64,000 nucleotides of DNA from Adiantum capillus-veneris (GCA_014529385.2 CM043963.1:104764912-104828911); one strand, 5' to 3'; positions 34,213-45,153 are shown, numbered from the stretch's first letter. Notes: generated from the sequence alone by a model not told the origin. Made by a program: numbers and translations.

Positions 34213-34535
34213 GTATGTTATGGAATTGATATTTTACTATTTATTGCAGCTGACAGGTGGAAAAGGCTTGATCAAGCTGGGCTATTGCAAAAGGATATTA
34301 TACTTATGTATATTTGATTATTCAAGTGCTCTTTATGAGCTTTGGCCATTTATGACCAGTCAGCCAGTTTGTACTCACATTGAGCATTCAAGAAACCTAT
34401 AAATCAAATACGTGCAAGAGGGAAATGGTCACTCTTGCATGGGGGGAGATTGCACGCAGTGTCTGTGTTATTCTCCTCTCCTTCCTCTCTTCTCTCTTGC
34501 CGTGCCGATGTAGCACTCTGCTCTAGGAGGTGTTC
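34213..34535 (+). repeat. Block M, copy 2
   Basis: TGTTATGGAATTG start, TATAAATC (34398-34405), hairpin arms CGTGCAAGAG (34411-34420) and CTCTTGCATG (34432-34441), GGGGGGAGATTGCA, CT-rich tail. Confidence 0.75.
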
Positions 34536-35797
34536 CTGCACGTGCTCTTTTCTTCTGTTCTTGCTCTCAGTCCCTCTCTATTTGCATACGTCGTGGTTTA
34601 TGTGTCATGAGAATTTCCAGGTATGTAGATTTGTCCGTTCATGCTACATATTGTGTCATCTTCAGTATCTTGCAGGGCAGCCACGCATCCTCTGTAGCAT
34701 AATTGCACTTAATAGGTGAGATTTAGAAGACCTAGAAGAACAAGCATAAGAATATGACTTTGAAAAAATTTTAATATCGTAGGAATAATACAAAGAGAAC
34801 CTTTCAATTTTACATGACCTTGACGAAGAAGATGACGAAGACATCGGAGAACATTCACAAGCTTCGTGATTTTTACTCGTGAATATCTCTTACAGAGCTA
34901 TCGATCTAAAGTATTAGGAAAGGATCCTAAAGGATCGTTGAAGTAAGAGAAGTTTTTTTTATAAAAAGAATATTTTTTTTCGTATGGAAACCCTCTTACC
35001 ATGGGCATGCTGCAGCGCCCAAGGTAACTCTTCTCCTTGCAAGGCGGAAATTGCTGAGGGCAAGCCTATGGAGTGCCGCTATGGTAGCAATGAAACTAAG
35101 TGTATCCTGCTATGGTGTTGTCTTGCGACCGTTGTTGGATGGACCCTGTACGACAACAGTCACCTCCTTGCATGACACAACTGAGCATCGCATGCCCAAC
35201 CTGAGGCGGACACGTGGTCGTGGGTTGGCACCCACACTTAGAACTATAGTCCAGCGTCTGCAACAACCGCAAGTGGCGAAACCAACCTTGCCAAAACCAA
35301 ATTTTGTGAACACAATCGGACCCATCTTTGGCCATGCAAATTGGGCAACGCTGTCCCATTTTCCATGTAGATATTATTTGCATGCCAACTTTGAACAGCA
35401 TCCGCCCCTCCCACTCGAGACATTTGCATGCACCACCCACCAACCCCCTGCTTCCGTTCTCAATCACCCCGACTAATCACCATGCAGTTTCATTACAGCC
35501 AGTTTCTCAATCAATTGGCAGTCGGTCTCTCTCTCCTTCTCTGAGCCAAACGAATGCTCTGTATCTCACTCTCAGAGCACCTACTCGGCCACCCACCATG
35601 CAGACTCGGGTCTTGAGAGCTGGGTCTTCCCTCTTCCTCTGCCTTTCCATCATGGCCGCGTCAGTGCCCCCCCCCCCCCCGGGTGGCCCCTTCTACACCA
35701 ACCACAACCAGTGTTTTTTTTTTCTTCCATTATTTTATTCCCACCCTTGCATGACGACCTTCGCCAGCCCAGACACGAGCGACCACATACAATCTCT

Positions 35798-35887
<90 letters not shown>

Positions 35888-36197
35888 CCGCTTGCAAACC
35901 TTCATGCAGCTCAAGGTTATCGAGCGTAGCACCTCGCCGTCAAAGAATGAGACATTCGTAGTAGCGACTCCGCTTGCAAACCCTCAACCGCCCATCGTCT
36001 ACAACCACTCTCCATGAAAAACTTAGGCCACCAACACTTTAAACAACCACATTGCATACATGCGCAGTTCTCCAGTCATCAACTACTCAAACAAACCAAA
36101 ATTGGCTGCCAACTCTGGCCTTTCAAATAGCTGGCGCACACGATCATCCCTGCGACGGCTGGGAATCCTTGTGCCATTTTTATTTCATGCTCTTAAT

Positions 36198-36239
<42 letters not shown>

Positions 36240-36429
36240 AACTGGAGGCTGATCACCACAAAACTCCCACTACCCATCTCCATGAGAACTCGACTGTGAA
36301 TTGTCGCCATCCTGCACATGCATATAGTCACCCCGCTCCTGGCGCACAACAGTAGCATCAATGAGTCCAATGGCCCTTTTTGTTTTCACCCTGCACCAGC
36401 TGCAACCTCATCTCCTCTCTTCTCTCTCG
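34536..36429. other. Non-coding interior of the composite insertion
   Basis: No convincing gene. An uninterrupted frame at 35051-35476 is Pro/Thr-rich without known domains and is probably chance. Holds a C14 run (35667-35680), a (TC)n tract at 35801-35883 and another at 36199-36237. Confidence 0.5.
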
Positions 36430-37409
36430 ACTACCTACAGAGGTAGACATTGACGATGCTCTGCAGAGCCGTTGCAATACCTTCTCAGGCGACGCTCGAT
36501 GCAGAGCATCCTTGGACATTGACGACGTTGCTGATGATGATTTTTTTTTGTTTCTTTGAGTCTTTAAATATTGTACTTCATTTAATTTTGTACCCAAACA
36601 TTGTATCACATCCAGCTCAGATGTTATTTTCACCTTTTCAACACGGTTAATGTCACACTTCATTTCATTTCTTACCCATGTCGCAAAGGGCGTGGCAGTT
36701 GAAGAAGGGGCTCCCATAGTTTGAGGCATCAGGCAATGCGATTGTGTGGAGAGGGTCGGCTTTTGATCCCATAGTCATTTGGACAACGAGTATGATAAAA
36801 TTTCATTTCATTTCTCTATCTCTCTTCCCCATCCCACCAAGATTCCTTACCACGACAGAGATTGAGGAAGCTCTTCGATGACCATTGCAATACTTTCTCA
36901 GATAAATGCCCCTTGCCAAGCATCCACGAGAATCAACGACGATGATGACTATTTTAGTCTGACGCTTTTAGGGTTTTAATTTTAGTCTTTTACTTTACTT
37001 CATTTTATTTTAGTACCATACATTAGATTATATTCACCCTGATTGTAACAATTTTGGACTCAAGATGTAATTTTGGCCTGTGAAGGCGTTTAATGTAACA
37101 TTTTATTTCATTTCATTTCACGTCTTTCTGCTGCATCTAACACCTCCACAACAGTGTCCCCCCCCCCCCCCCCCCCCTCTGAGACTACTTACCAAAGCGG
37201 ACATCCACAAAACTCTTCCATGACTAATACAATACTTGTTGCGATGACGCCCAATGTCGGGCATCCACGGGACTTGACGATGATAATGACGACAATTTTA
37301 GTCTATTTTTGTACCTAGACATGCATCGTATTAGATCCACAAGGATTGTCTCACTTTATTTTCGTAGGTAATTTTTGCATTTTAAAGACGATTACTGTAA
37401 CATTTCATT

Positions 37410-37447
<38 letters not shown>

Positions 37448-37680
37448 ATTCCCCTCTCCCCCTTTCCTTTTGGTCGATGGTCGATGGCATGGAAGCATCG
37501 GACATTGACAAAGTTCTTCGGCGACCAATGCAATACTTTCTCAAACAATGCTTGCTTTCAGGCAACTGATGATTTCAATCTTTCACTATACTTCATTTTA
37601 ATACCCAGGCACTGATTAGATCCATAAGGATTGTATTAGTTTGATCTTATAGGTAATTGGTATAAGTTGCTAACTCTCAT
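36430..37680 (+). repeat. Degenerate tandem array, 300-400-bp period
   Basis: Diverged units share GACATTGAC...CTTCGATGACC-ATGCAATACTTTCTCA...GCATCCACG. They start near 36448, 36855, 37198 and 37499, each followed by ATTTTAGTCTTT...CTTCATTTTA and a TTTCATTTCAT plus CT tract. A C20 run is at 37158-37177. One unit is also present at the start of block S copy 1. Confidence 0.6.
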
Positions 37681-38835
37681 ACTACATACTTAGTACAAGT
37701 TTTTTTTTAAAAAAAGCTTAAGTTTTTGGTCTTGCCAGACATTTTCTTGATGCATATTCTTTTACATAGTTTGACATCTAACTAGCAATGTCTGAAAGAG
37801 CAGCTAAGGTCAACTCAATTTTGCATTGTTTTCTTTATTTGTTGGACCAATCTACTGTTTATAGTATGGCCTTTACATGATGTATGCTCGTGATATCATG
37901 ACTAGACACTATTATTCTCGTGATATCACAACTAAACACTAGTCAATGCCCTTTAAACAATTACAAATAATAATTTTTACAATATTAAGCACTTTAGAGA
38001 CAACAGTTTGTGATATCAAGGGGACTATTCCATTTATTCAAACAAAAATAACCTACAATATATTAATCCATCTCACTTTTCGATTGATCCAAGGCTCATC
38101 ATTGTAAATGACTTTTGCTAGTTACAGTTGTCTCCTACTTGTATCACTCTTCCCACACACAAACTGGTACATATTTCAGATGCACTACATCATCCAGAGT
38201 CTAACGATTTACAGAGAGCAAACAGGGAAGTTCTCTCCGCATTTTCATTTTGGGTTTTGAAATATCTTCTCAAAAACATAGGTAATTATAAACTGATAGC
38301 ACTCTCTCAAATTCTATGATACCCATAGTCCTACACTTATCTACTAATACCATTCCACAGAGAACAACAACGTTACATAAATTCAACACATCTGGCTTAC
38401 TTATCAGCTTGATTACCATTTATTTTTTGAAAGAAGCCATGGCTCTTTTAATTACCTGCATTCTCTAACATTGTGCCAATACTTGTATTATATGAAATTG
38501 CTATTGCTATCATTTCACATTGAGATATGCAGCTACTCACATGAGCCGAGGTGCTTTCCATTAAATACCAATTTGTGAGTACTTTGTTACTCAACCTTAC
38601 TCCAATGTGGTCTGAAACAGGTAGTACCTTTTTTATGTTTTTATGCCCTGTCTAGTCCAACATGCACACATATTTGCCAATTTAGCCAGTGTGTAAATTC
38701 TCATCCTGGTGTAGATTCGCCGATTTAGGCAACACTAGTTGATCTTGCAGATTTTCCGATTTAGGCAGCACAATAACAAAGTATAGATTCACGATTTTTA
38801 CACAATACCAAATGCAGATTCTCCGATTTAGGCAG

Positions 38836-39160
38836 TGTAAAGAATGAGGATGCAAGAGAGCTACACAAGACAAGCACAAAGCACACAGAGATGGAAAGCT
38901 TCTTCTTCTTCTTCTTCAATGAAAAGAGAGTACAAAATGACTAAGTGCTAAGGCTGAAAAATAGCACATATGTACATGCGGTCACTAAGTGTGAACTCGC
39001 TTGAAGCGTACTAGGCTGGCACTATAAGTGTAGTCCAGCTGTAGAATCACTGGCAGAGATCCTCCATGTCGGTCACCTAACGCGCCAGTGAGTAAATGCC
39101 GTAAGTGGCCAAGACCCGTAGTGGATGCCAGCTCAAGGTGTAGAGCTCGACATCTCAACA
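38836..39160 (-). repeat. Copia B 3' LTR
   Basis: 325 bp, TGTAAAGAAT to ATCTCAACA on the plus strand. The polypurine tract GAGGGGGAG (minus strand) lies directly inside at 39161-39169. Confidence 0.9.
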
Positions 39161-40764
39161 CTCCCCCTCGAGCTCTGCATGTCGCAGAGTCCAAGCATAG
39201 TCCGTAAATGTCGAAGCTTCTCAGCTCCGAGGGCCTTGGTAAAGATATCCGCTATCTGCTCCTCTGTGCTAACGTAGACCAAGTCGATGTCGCCCGCCAA
39301 CACTCGCTCTCGAACGTAGTGGTAATGGACCTCTATGTGTTTGGTCCTGGCATGGAACACTGGGTTCCTAGCCAACTGCATGCTGCTGAGGTTGTCACAA
39401 TGGATGAAAATCTGCTGGTCCACCTGCACTCCCAAGTCCTCAAGTAATGTGCATAGCCAAGCTACCTCGCACGCCGCAACTGCTGCACCTCTGTACTCGG
39501 CCTCTGTGCTCGATAAAGCAACCGTAGGCTGCTTTTTGCTGCTCCAAGTAACATCAACACTCCCAAAAGAGAACATGAAGCCACTCGTAGATCTCCTATC
39601 AACAATGCTACATGCCCAATCTGCATCTGTATACCCATACAATGCTAATGGTGCATCTGCTGCATAGAACAATGCGTAGGTAAGAGTACCTTGCACATAC
39701 CTAAGTGTGCGTCGTACTCCATCCAAATGTGGCTTCCTCGGAAGCTGCATGAACTGACTCTCCAAGCCTACTGTGTAGCTCAAGTCTGGCCTCGTGATAG
39801 TTAAGTAGATTAAACTACCCACAATCTTCCTGTACATGTTGACATCCTCAACAACATCACCCTTCTCTGCACTTAGCTTTGCATTCACATCCAAGGGAAT
39901 AGAAATTGGCTTACAATCAGCCATACCATACTTTGACAACATGTCCAAAGCATACTGTCTCTGTGATAGCCATACACCCTCTGGAGTCCTGATCACCTCA
40001 ATGCCAAGAAAGTAGCGCAACTCGCCTAAATCTTTCATTTCAAACTCCTGTTTGAGAAGACCCTTCACATGGTCAATCTCCATAGCATTGTCACCAACAA
40101 TAATAAGGTCATCTACATATATGGTAATGACCACAATCCCCACATCACTCTCACGTACATAGAGTGAATGATCAGCATGAGCTCTCCTAAAACCAATACT
40201 GACAAGATACTTGGCAATCCTGTCATACCATGCTCTAGAGCCCTGCTTCAAACCATACAAAGCTTTGAGAAGTCTGCATACATAATCTGGGTAACCTGGA
40301 TCGTCATAACCAAGTGGCTGATCCATATACACTTCCTCTTGCAACTCACCATTCAAGAAGGCATTCTTTACATCCATTTGATGCATAATCCATCCTCTAG
40401 ATGCAGCCACTGCTATGACAGCTCTCACAGTCGTGATCTTTGCCACTGGAGCAAAGGTCTCCTCATAGTCTATGCCATACGTCTGTGCATAACCCTTTGC
40501 AACCAGCCTTGCCTTGTGATGCTCAATGTTACCATCAGCCTTATGCTTGGTTTTATACACCCATTTACAGCCAATAGCTTTCTTGCCACTTGGAAATGGC
40601 ACCAACTCCCATGTGTCGTTTGCTTCCAATGCAGCCATCTCTTCATTCATTGCATCATCCCAATGCACATTTCCAACTGCATCCTCAAAACATGTGGGCT
40701 CCACATCCTGTATCACCTTAGCCATGTAGGCTTGGTGATGCGCTAGATACCCATCATAAGTCAA
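39133..40764 (-). CDS. Copia B RT and RNase H
   Basis: 543 open codons. RT begins WDDAMNEEMAALEANDTWELV (the RVT_2 start). Later come CKWVYKTKHKADG, HQMDVKNAFLNGELQEEVYM (first catalytic Asp), ALYGLKQGSRAWYDR and TIYVDDLIIVG (catalytic YVDD). RNase H follows: YGYTDADWACSIVDRRSTSGF, SSTEAEYRGA, FIHCDNLSSMQLARNPVFH and the final HYHYVRERV. All catalytic residues appear intact. The last codons overlap the polypurine tract and LTR, as is usual in Copia. The frame upstream of 40764 continues only as fragments, so no full polyprotein is made. Confidence 0.9.
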   Translation of the reverse strand: MTYDGYLAHHQAYMAKVIQDVEPTCFEDAVGNVHWDDAMNEEMAALEANDTWELVPFPSGKKAIGCKWVYKTKHKADGNIEHHKARLVAKGYAQTYGIDYEETFAPVAKITTVRAVIAVAASRGWIMHQMDVKNAFLNGELQEEVYMDQPLGYDDPGYPDYVCRLLKALYGLKQGSRAWYDRIAKYLVSIGFRRAHADHSLYVRESDVGIVVITIYVDDLIIVGDNAMEIDHVKGLLKQEFEMKDLGELRYFLGIEVIRTPEGVWLSQRQYALDMLSKYGMADCKPISIPLDVNAKLSAEKGDVVEDVNMYRKIVGSLIYLTITRPDLSYTVGLESQFMQLPRKPHLDGVRRTLRYVQGTLTYALFYAADAPLALYGYTDADWACSIVDRRSTSGFMFSFGSVDVTWSSKKQPTVALSSTEAEYRGAAVAACEVAWLCTLLEDLGVQVDQQIFIHCDNLSSMQLARNPVFHARTKHIEVHYHYVRERVLAGDIDLVYVSTEEQIADIFTKALGAEKLRHLRTMLGLCDMQSSRGSVEMSSSTP

Positions 40765-40836
40765 TTTCTGAACTGGATTTCTGACTCTATTAGATCTGCG
40801 CGGTCCTGGGTCACTCCTTTGCCCTCTAGCATCTTC

Positions 40837-41348
40837 TTATACTTTCCTTACACCAGGTGTCCTGACAGCCGGAATTCCAAATTCCTCATCAAGACTTTGT
40901 TCAGAACCATCTGAATCCATGTCTACATGTGAAAAACCTGATGATGCATCAGCCATAAAGGGAGGTTCATCAACCTTTTCCTTTCCTTTTCGTGATACAT
41001 TCCGTGTACCTGTTGGTGGAGTAACCTGCGTACGTAGTCTACCGTTCCATGGTTTCTCAACAGAGCCACGAGAAGAGGACTCTTGTGGTCCACTCAAAAC
41101 CTGTGACTGTGGCCTCACATTTTGTACAACCACATCATCTTTTACATCAGCCCCAATAGTGCCATGTGCATTACTGTACCAGCTGCTCATCTCATCAAAG
41201 ACTACATCTCTGCTCACTCGTAATTCTCGTGTGGTAGGATTGTAGCACTTGTACCCCTTTTGTTCAAGGGAATATCCCACAAGAATAATTTCTCTGCTTT
41301 AGGATCCAATTTCCTACGCAACTCATCTGGTACATACACGTAAGCTAT
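40837..41348 (-). pseudogene. Copia B linker between integrase and RT
   Basis: After the integrase frame stops (TGA at 41349-41351, where a Cys codon is expected after VFG), sequence reads IAYVYVPDELRRKLDPKAEK. It then shifts frame to MGYSLEQKGYKCYNP and RELRVSRDVVFDE, the usual integrase C-terminal block of Copia. The rest is an acidic linker with no domain. Confidence 0.75.
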
Positions 41349-42053
41349 TCAGCCAAACACTTTCAAGTGTGCCAAATCAGGCTTTGTACCTGTAAACTTT
41401 TCCTCAGGTGTTACATCATGCACCGCAGCTGTAGGTGTCCTGTTCATAATGTACACATCTGTATTTACGGCTTCAGCCCAGAAATGATAATACATGTTCT
41501 TCTCATTCATCAATGCACGTGCAACCTCTGCAATGTGCCTATTTTTTCTTTCTGCGACCCCATTCTGTTGTGGAGTATATCTGCATGTAAACTGCCTGCG
41601 TATACCATGCATTCGCAAAAAATCTGAAAAATCATTGGAGAAGTACTCTCCCCCTCCATCTGACCTCAATGTCTTGATTTGCATATCTGTCTCCTTCTCA
41701 ATCATGACTTTGAAGTCTTGAAAGTGACCAAACACTTCACTTTTGTTACCCATGAAGTAGACCCATACTTTCCTTGTATGGTCATCAATGAAAGAGACAT
41801 AATACCTGCAACCATGTATACTTGCAGTATCGGTTGGACCCCAAACATCTGTGTGCACCACCTCAAGTGGATTTTTACATACATTGCGCTCATGTGGAAA
41901 TGAGCCCTTTGACTGTTTTCCAAACTGGCATGCTGCACACACTTTATGCATACCATCCACCTTGAATTTGGGCAAACCTTTTACAATCTGTTTTGATTGC
42001 ATGCTGGGCAATCTCTGCTCATTGACATGGCCAAATGTCAACATCAGCCACAA
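41349..42053 (-). pseudogene. Copia B integrase
   Basis: FGHVNEQRLPSMQ to VCAACQFGKQ is the zinc-binding GAG-pre-integrase end. Its first His (LWHxRxGH) is missing because a small deletion near 42030 also changes the frame. The core has VVHTDVWGP (Asp), TLRSDGGGEY (Asp) and QQNGVAERKNR (Glu), so the catalytic triad is complete. It ends at a TGA in place of Cys. Confidence 0.85.
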
Positions 42054-43467
42054 AACCTGTGCCCTGTATAAACAATGCAGCTTTTACCTCAGGCATGTCT
42101 ACATTCAGCGTAAACATTCTGCCCACACATTTGCCCTCTATGATTAGCTTACAGCCATTCTGGAAATCTTCTACATAACAGCCATTTGGATTGAAGCGAA
42201 CCTGCAAACCCTGCTCAACCATTTGTCCAACAGAAACAAGATTCTTTGTAATGTTTGGGACATGAAGTACATCTGCTAAGTACTTTGATTTCCCAAACTT
42301 CGTATTTAGAGGTATGTCCCCTACATGAGCAATGGGGTGAGCTGTGTCATCTCCTGTCTGCACATAGCTTGACACATCTGGTTTGCGCATATCTCTAAAC
42401 CACTCTCCACGAGACGTCATGTGATTAGAGGCACCTGAATCCACATACCAAACATCATCTTGGGTGGAATTCTCTGCAGTCATTGTATTCATTACATGCT
42501 GCATAACAAACATGCGCTCGTTTTTGCTGTCATCTGCATCTCTGCTAGTAGATGCATAGTTGCCGTGTTCTCTCTTTCCACTTGCTTTTCCCTTTGGACA
42601 GTCACGTGACATGTGACCTCTTTCACCACAAGTCCAACATTCTCTGCTATCTGGAGTATGTTGTTGCCTGCTTGATCCTGCACCACGACCTCTTTGACTC
42701 CCCCTGCCTTGAGACTGGTTTCCCCTGCCATTTGCATTGTTTTGATTTGATTGACCTTCCAGAAGTTGGCCCCTGCAACCCCTTGGGCCCCGACCACGAC
42801 CTCTACCTCTACCTCTGTTGGAGTTAGAATAGAAGGCCTGTTCAGAATTATTTCTGCCATGAGAAGAAGACGTGTCAAGGTTCTTCTCCTCAAGAATAAG
42901 CATAGAAATCAAATCTTGGAACACGGGGATGTCGTCTCTTGTATTCATGGATGACCTAAAATGTACATACTCATCTCCTAGACCATCCAAGCATGCACGG
43001 ACAATGTCATCGTCTTCCACTGAGACTTTAATAGATCCAAGAGCCTCAATGATACTCTTGATCTTCAAGGCATAATCATTGATTGAGAGGTTGTTCCTCT
43101 TAACCTGATTTAGCTCCGACTTTAGTTGAAGCTTCCTGGCCTTGGTGTTCACCTCGAACACTCTGCCTAAGTTTCTCCATGCAATGGCGGGGGTTTCATC
43201 ATCTTGTAGATAGCCCACCATGCCATCTGTGATGCTCATAGAAAGCCAATACATCACTTTGCTCTGGCCTTGTTGCCAGTCCCTCAAAGCTTTCCTTTGT
43301 TCTGCTATAGCATTTGCCTCGGGAATCTCTGGTTCCTTTTCATTGTCTCCTTCTACATAGTCCCAATAACCTTTTCCTTTTAGGAAATTTGTTATTCTGA
43401 ACTTCCATGCAGGGTAGTTATTTTTCTCAAGCTTCTCAATAACAATCTGACTGAAACCGTCAGACAT
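42019..43467 (-). CDS. Copia B gag and protease
   Basis: 482 codons from ATG 43467 (MSDGFSQIVIEKLEKNNYPAW). Gag has the UBN2-type capsid region (WRNLGRVFEVNTKARKLQLK, LNQVKRNNLSINDYALKIK), an Arg/Gly-rich stretch and the knuckle CWTCGERGHMSRDC. Protease: VWYVDSGASNHMTSRGEWF. It ends ADVDIWPCQ, where the frame is lost at the deletion that also damages the integrase zinc domain. Up to that point it is intact. Confidence 0.88.
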   Translation of the reverse strand: MSDGFSQIVIEKLEKNNYPAWKFRITNFLKGKGYWDYVEGDNEKEPEIPEANAIAEQRKALRDWQQGQSKVMYWLSMSITDGMVGYLQDDETPAIAWRNLGRVFEVNTKARKLQLKSELNQVKRNNLSINDYALKIKSIIEALGSIKVSVEDDDIVRACLDGLGDEYVHFRSSMNTRDDIPVFQDLISMLILEEKNLDTSSSHGRNNSEQAFYSNSNRGRGRGRGRGPRGCRGQLLEGQSNQNNANGRGNQSQGRGSQRGRGAGSSRQQHTPDSRECWTCGERGHMSRDCPKGKASGKREHGNYASTSRDADDSKNERMFVMQHVMNTMTAENSTQDDVWYVDSGASNHMTSRGEWFRDMRKPDVSSYVQTGDDTAHPIAHVGDIPLNTKFGKSKYLADVLHVPNITKNLVSVGQMVEQGLQVRFNPNGCYVEDFQNGCKLIIEGKCVGRMFTLNVDMPEVKAALFIQGTGFVADVDIWPCQ

Positions 43468-43726
43468 CTTGAAGCACTAAGACAAAATAGCTGCAATCTG
43501 CAAAAACCTGCAAATCTGCTGAACCTGCTATCGTGGTACCTGTAACGCTTTCTACACTCAACGAGTGTTCACAATCAAGCGTACATACGACCACTGTACT
43601 TGTAAAGTAAATCTCTGTATACTGCACTTTGGAAACCTGTTCAGAAACTTGTGCGAAAAACCCCTAAAATTGCGAACGAAGGGATTGTGATGCTCTTGCT
43701 CTCTTAGCCTCTCTTGCCTGCATCAA

Positions 43727-43738
43727 GCTCTGATACCA
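43727..43738 (-). other. Copia B primer-binding site (tRNA-Met)
   Basis: Minus strand TGGTATCAGAGC directly abutting the LTR. Confidence 0.9.
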
Positions 43739-44060
43739 TGTAAAGAATGAGGATGCAAGAGAGCTACACAAGACAAGCACAAAGCACACAGAGATGGAAA
43801 GCTTCTTCTTCTTCTTCACTGAAAAGAGAGTACAAAATGACTAAGTGCTAAGGCTGAAAAATAGCACATATGTATATGCGGTCACTAAGTGTGAACTCGC
43901 TAGAAGCGTACTAGGCTGGCACTATAAGTGTAGTCCAGCTGTAGAATCACTGGCAGAGATCCTCCGTGTCGGTCACCTAACGCGCCAGTGAGTAAATGCC
44001 GTAAGCGGCCAAGACCCGTAGTGGATGCCAGCTCAAGGTGTAGAGCTCGATATCTCAACA
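43739..44060 (-). repeat. Copia B 5' LTR
   Basis: 322 bp, paired with 38836-39160. One CTT unit shorter. Confidence 0.9.
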
Positions 44061-44382
44061 GGCAGCATTAGTGCCGATTTGCCGATTTAGGCAGCACGTC
44101 GGGTGTAGATTCGTCGGTTTAGGCAACACCCGACCACAAAATCATGCTGCAGTGGCTGGCCACCACTGCAACTGGTATGATTTTGTTACCCGGACACACA
44201 AATTGAAGGATATTTGAATTTCGATTTTGAAAAGGATACATGTTGAGAGATGTTTGGATTTGGATTTGGAATGGATATATGTTGATTTTCTATCGTGATA
44301 GTATTGAACTTGAGAATGATGGGAATGGATTACTGCATGATGAGTGTGACCAATGATATCCTGATTCATCAGGGTATGATAT

Positions 44383-44502
44383 ATACTGCTTATTCTAGTG
44401 GTATGGGACACTAGAATAGGCAGTATGTGGATGACGACATATATACTGCTTATTCTAGTGGTATGGGACACTAGAATAGGCAGTATGTGGACGACGACAG
44501 GC
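44383..44502 (+). repeat. 44-nt stem-loop duplicated in tandem (60-bp period)
   Basis: Two copies of the stem-loop (44383-44426 and 44443-44486) with arms ATACTGCTTATTCTAGTG/CACTAGAATAGGCAGTAT. The only non-Watson-Crick pair is one G-T. Copy 1 of block S has a single copy. Confidence 0.85.
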
Positions 44503-44607
44503 ATAAGCAATGTTGTCTAATTTTATAGATTTTTCTTTTACTATATGATAGTTTCGATACATATTTCTAATCATTGTTTTGACAAGCATTGTTTGCACAA
44601 CATAGAG

Positions 44608-44882
44608 GTATGTAATGGAATTGATATTTTATTATCTAGTGTAGGTGACAGGTGCAAAAGGCTAAGGGTTATGCAAAAGGATATCATCTTTATGGACATT
44701 TCATTATTAAATGCTCTTTATGAGCTAAGGCCATTTAAGTCCGGCCGACCAATTTGTACTCATTTTTGGGCATTCAAGAAATCTATAAATAAATACGTGC
44801 AAGAGGAAAATACTCACTCTTGCATGGGAGGAGATTTCACCTAGTGCTTGTGTCTTCCTCTCTCCTCTCTTCTCTCCTCTCT
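44608..44882 (+). repeat. Block M, copy 3
   Basis: TGTAATGGAATTG start, TATAAATA (44784-44791), hairpin arms CGTGCAAGAG (44796-44805) and CTCTTGCATG (44817-44826), CT-rich end. The outer Ty3 coding frame resumes within a few bases of 44882. Confidence 0.75.
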
Positions 44883-45153
44883 TAAAAAGAGCTAAACAGA
44901 CCCTAGAAGTAGACAACATTCATTCAATCATGTCTACACCCATCCAATGTACACTTACCTTGAGAGAAGTATTAAAACTGAGACCATACTTATGGAATGA
45001 TCTACAGAAAACCCTAGAGAAGGTGGGAATAACGAGATTAATCTCGGAAAATTTGGGAAAACTAAAAAATAAAATGGACAACAAAGAGATTCAATCAGTT
45101 CCCATGAACAAAGTCAAAGAATATTATGAAGGGGAAGACAGAAACACCACTCT
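44883..45153 (+). pseudogene. Outer Ty3 pol, segment between knuckle and protease
   Basis: Reads KRAKQTLEVDNIHS, MSTPIQCTLTLREVLKLRP and NKVKEYYEGEDRNTT. This is the region just before the protease of Ty3 polyproteins. It is interrupted at 45153 by Copia C and continues in the same frame at 50341. Confidence 0.65.

Larger units (their letters stand above)
38836..44060 (-). mobile_element. Copia element B, recent but damaged
   Basis: Minus-strand Copia with LTRs at 38836-39160 and 43739-44060, target duplication GGCAG (38831-38835 and 44061-44065), primer site and polypurine tract in place. Its LTRs differ at about six positions plus a 3-bp CTT unit (near 2%), so it is older than Copia C. Gag-protease, integrase and RT-RNase H are all recognisable but lie in separate frames. 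Confidence 0.92.
37340..44607 (+). repeat. Block S, copy 2 (split by Copia 38836-44060)
   Basis: Matches block S copy 1 from the CT tract to the 44-nt stem-loop. Seven hairpin units: 38666-38694, 38707-38737, 38745-38773 (weak), 38781-38808, 38810-38835 joined to 44065-44070, 44071-44097 and 44098-44134. The last has nine-base arms GTCGGGTGT/ACACCCGAC. Confidence 0.7.
31352..44882. mobile_element. Composite non-coding insertion (possible LARD-like element, tandem LTRs)
   Basis: Inserted between the gag knuckle and the pre-protease region of the outer Ty3 element. It contains three copies of block M (TATA box, hairpin, CT-rich tail) at 31352, 34213 and 44608. Two copies of a longer block S (hairpin array, 44-nt stem-loop) run at 32440-34212 and 37340-44607, giving the order M-S-M-S-M. 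No coding was found apart from the Copia at 38836-44060. The blocks look like U3/R/U5 parts of a large LTR, suggesting a non-autonomous element in tandem form. Ends: TGTAATGG at the left, a CT-rich tract at the right. Only the bases CTC match at the flanks, so no convincing target duplication is seen. Confidence 0.55.

Noticed and set aside
35328-36017. 229-codon frame ending in a Ser-Leu run
   Set aside because: Pro-rich chance frame running into a (TC)n tract; no domain and no support from repeats of the same family.
37346-37615. Ser-Leu-rich frame with a CT tract
   Set aside because: Part of the degenerate tandem array and its CT tract.
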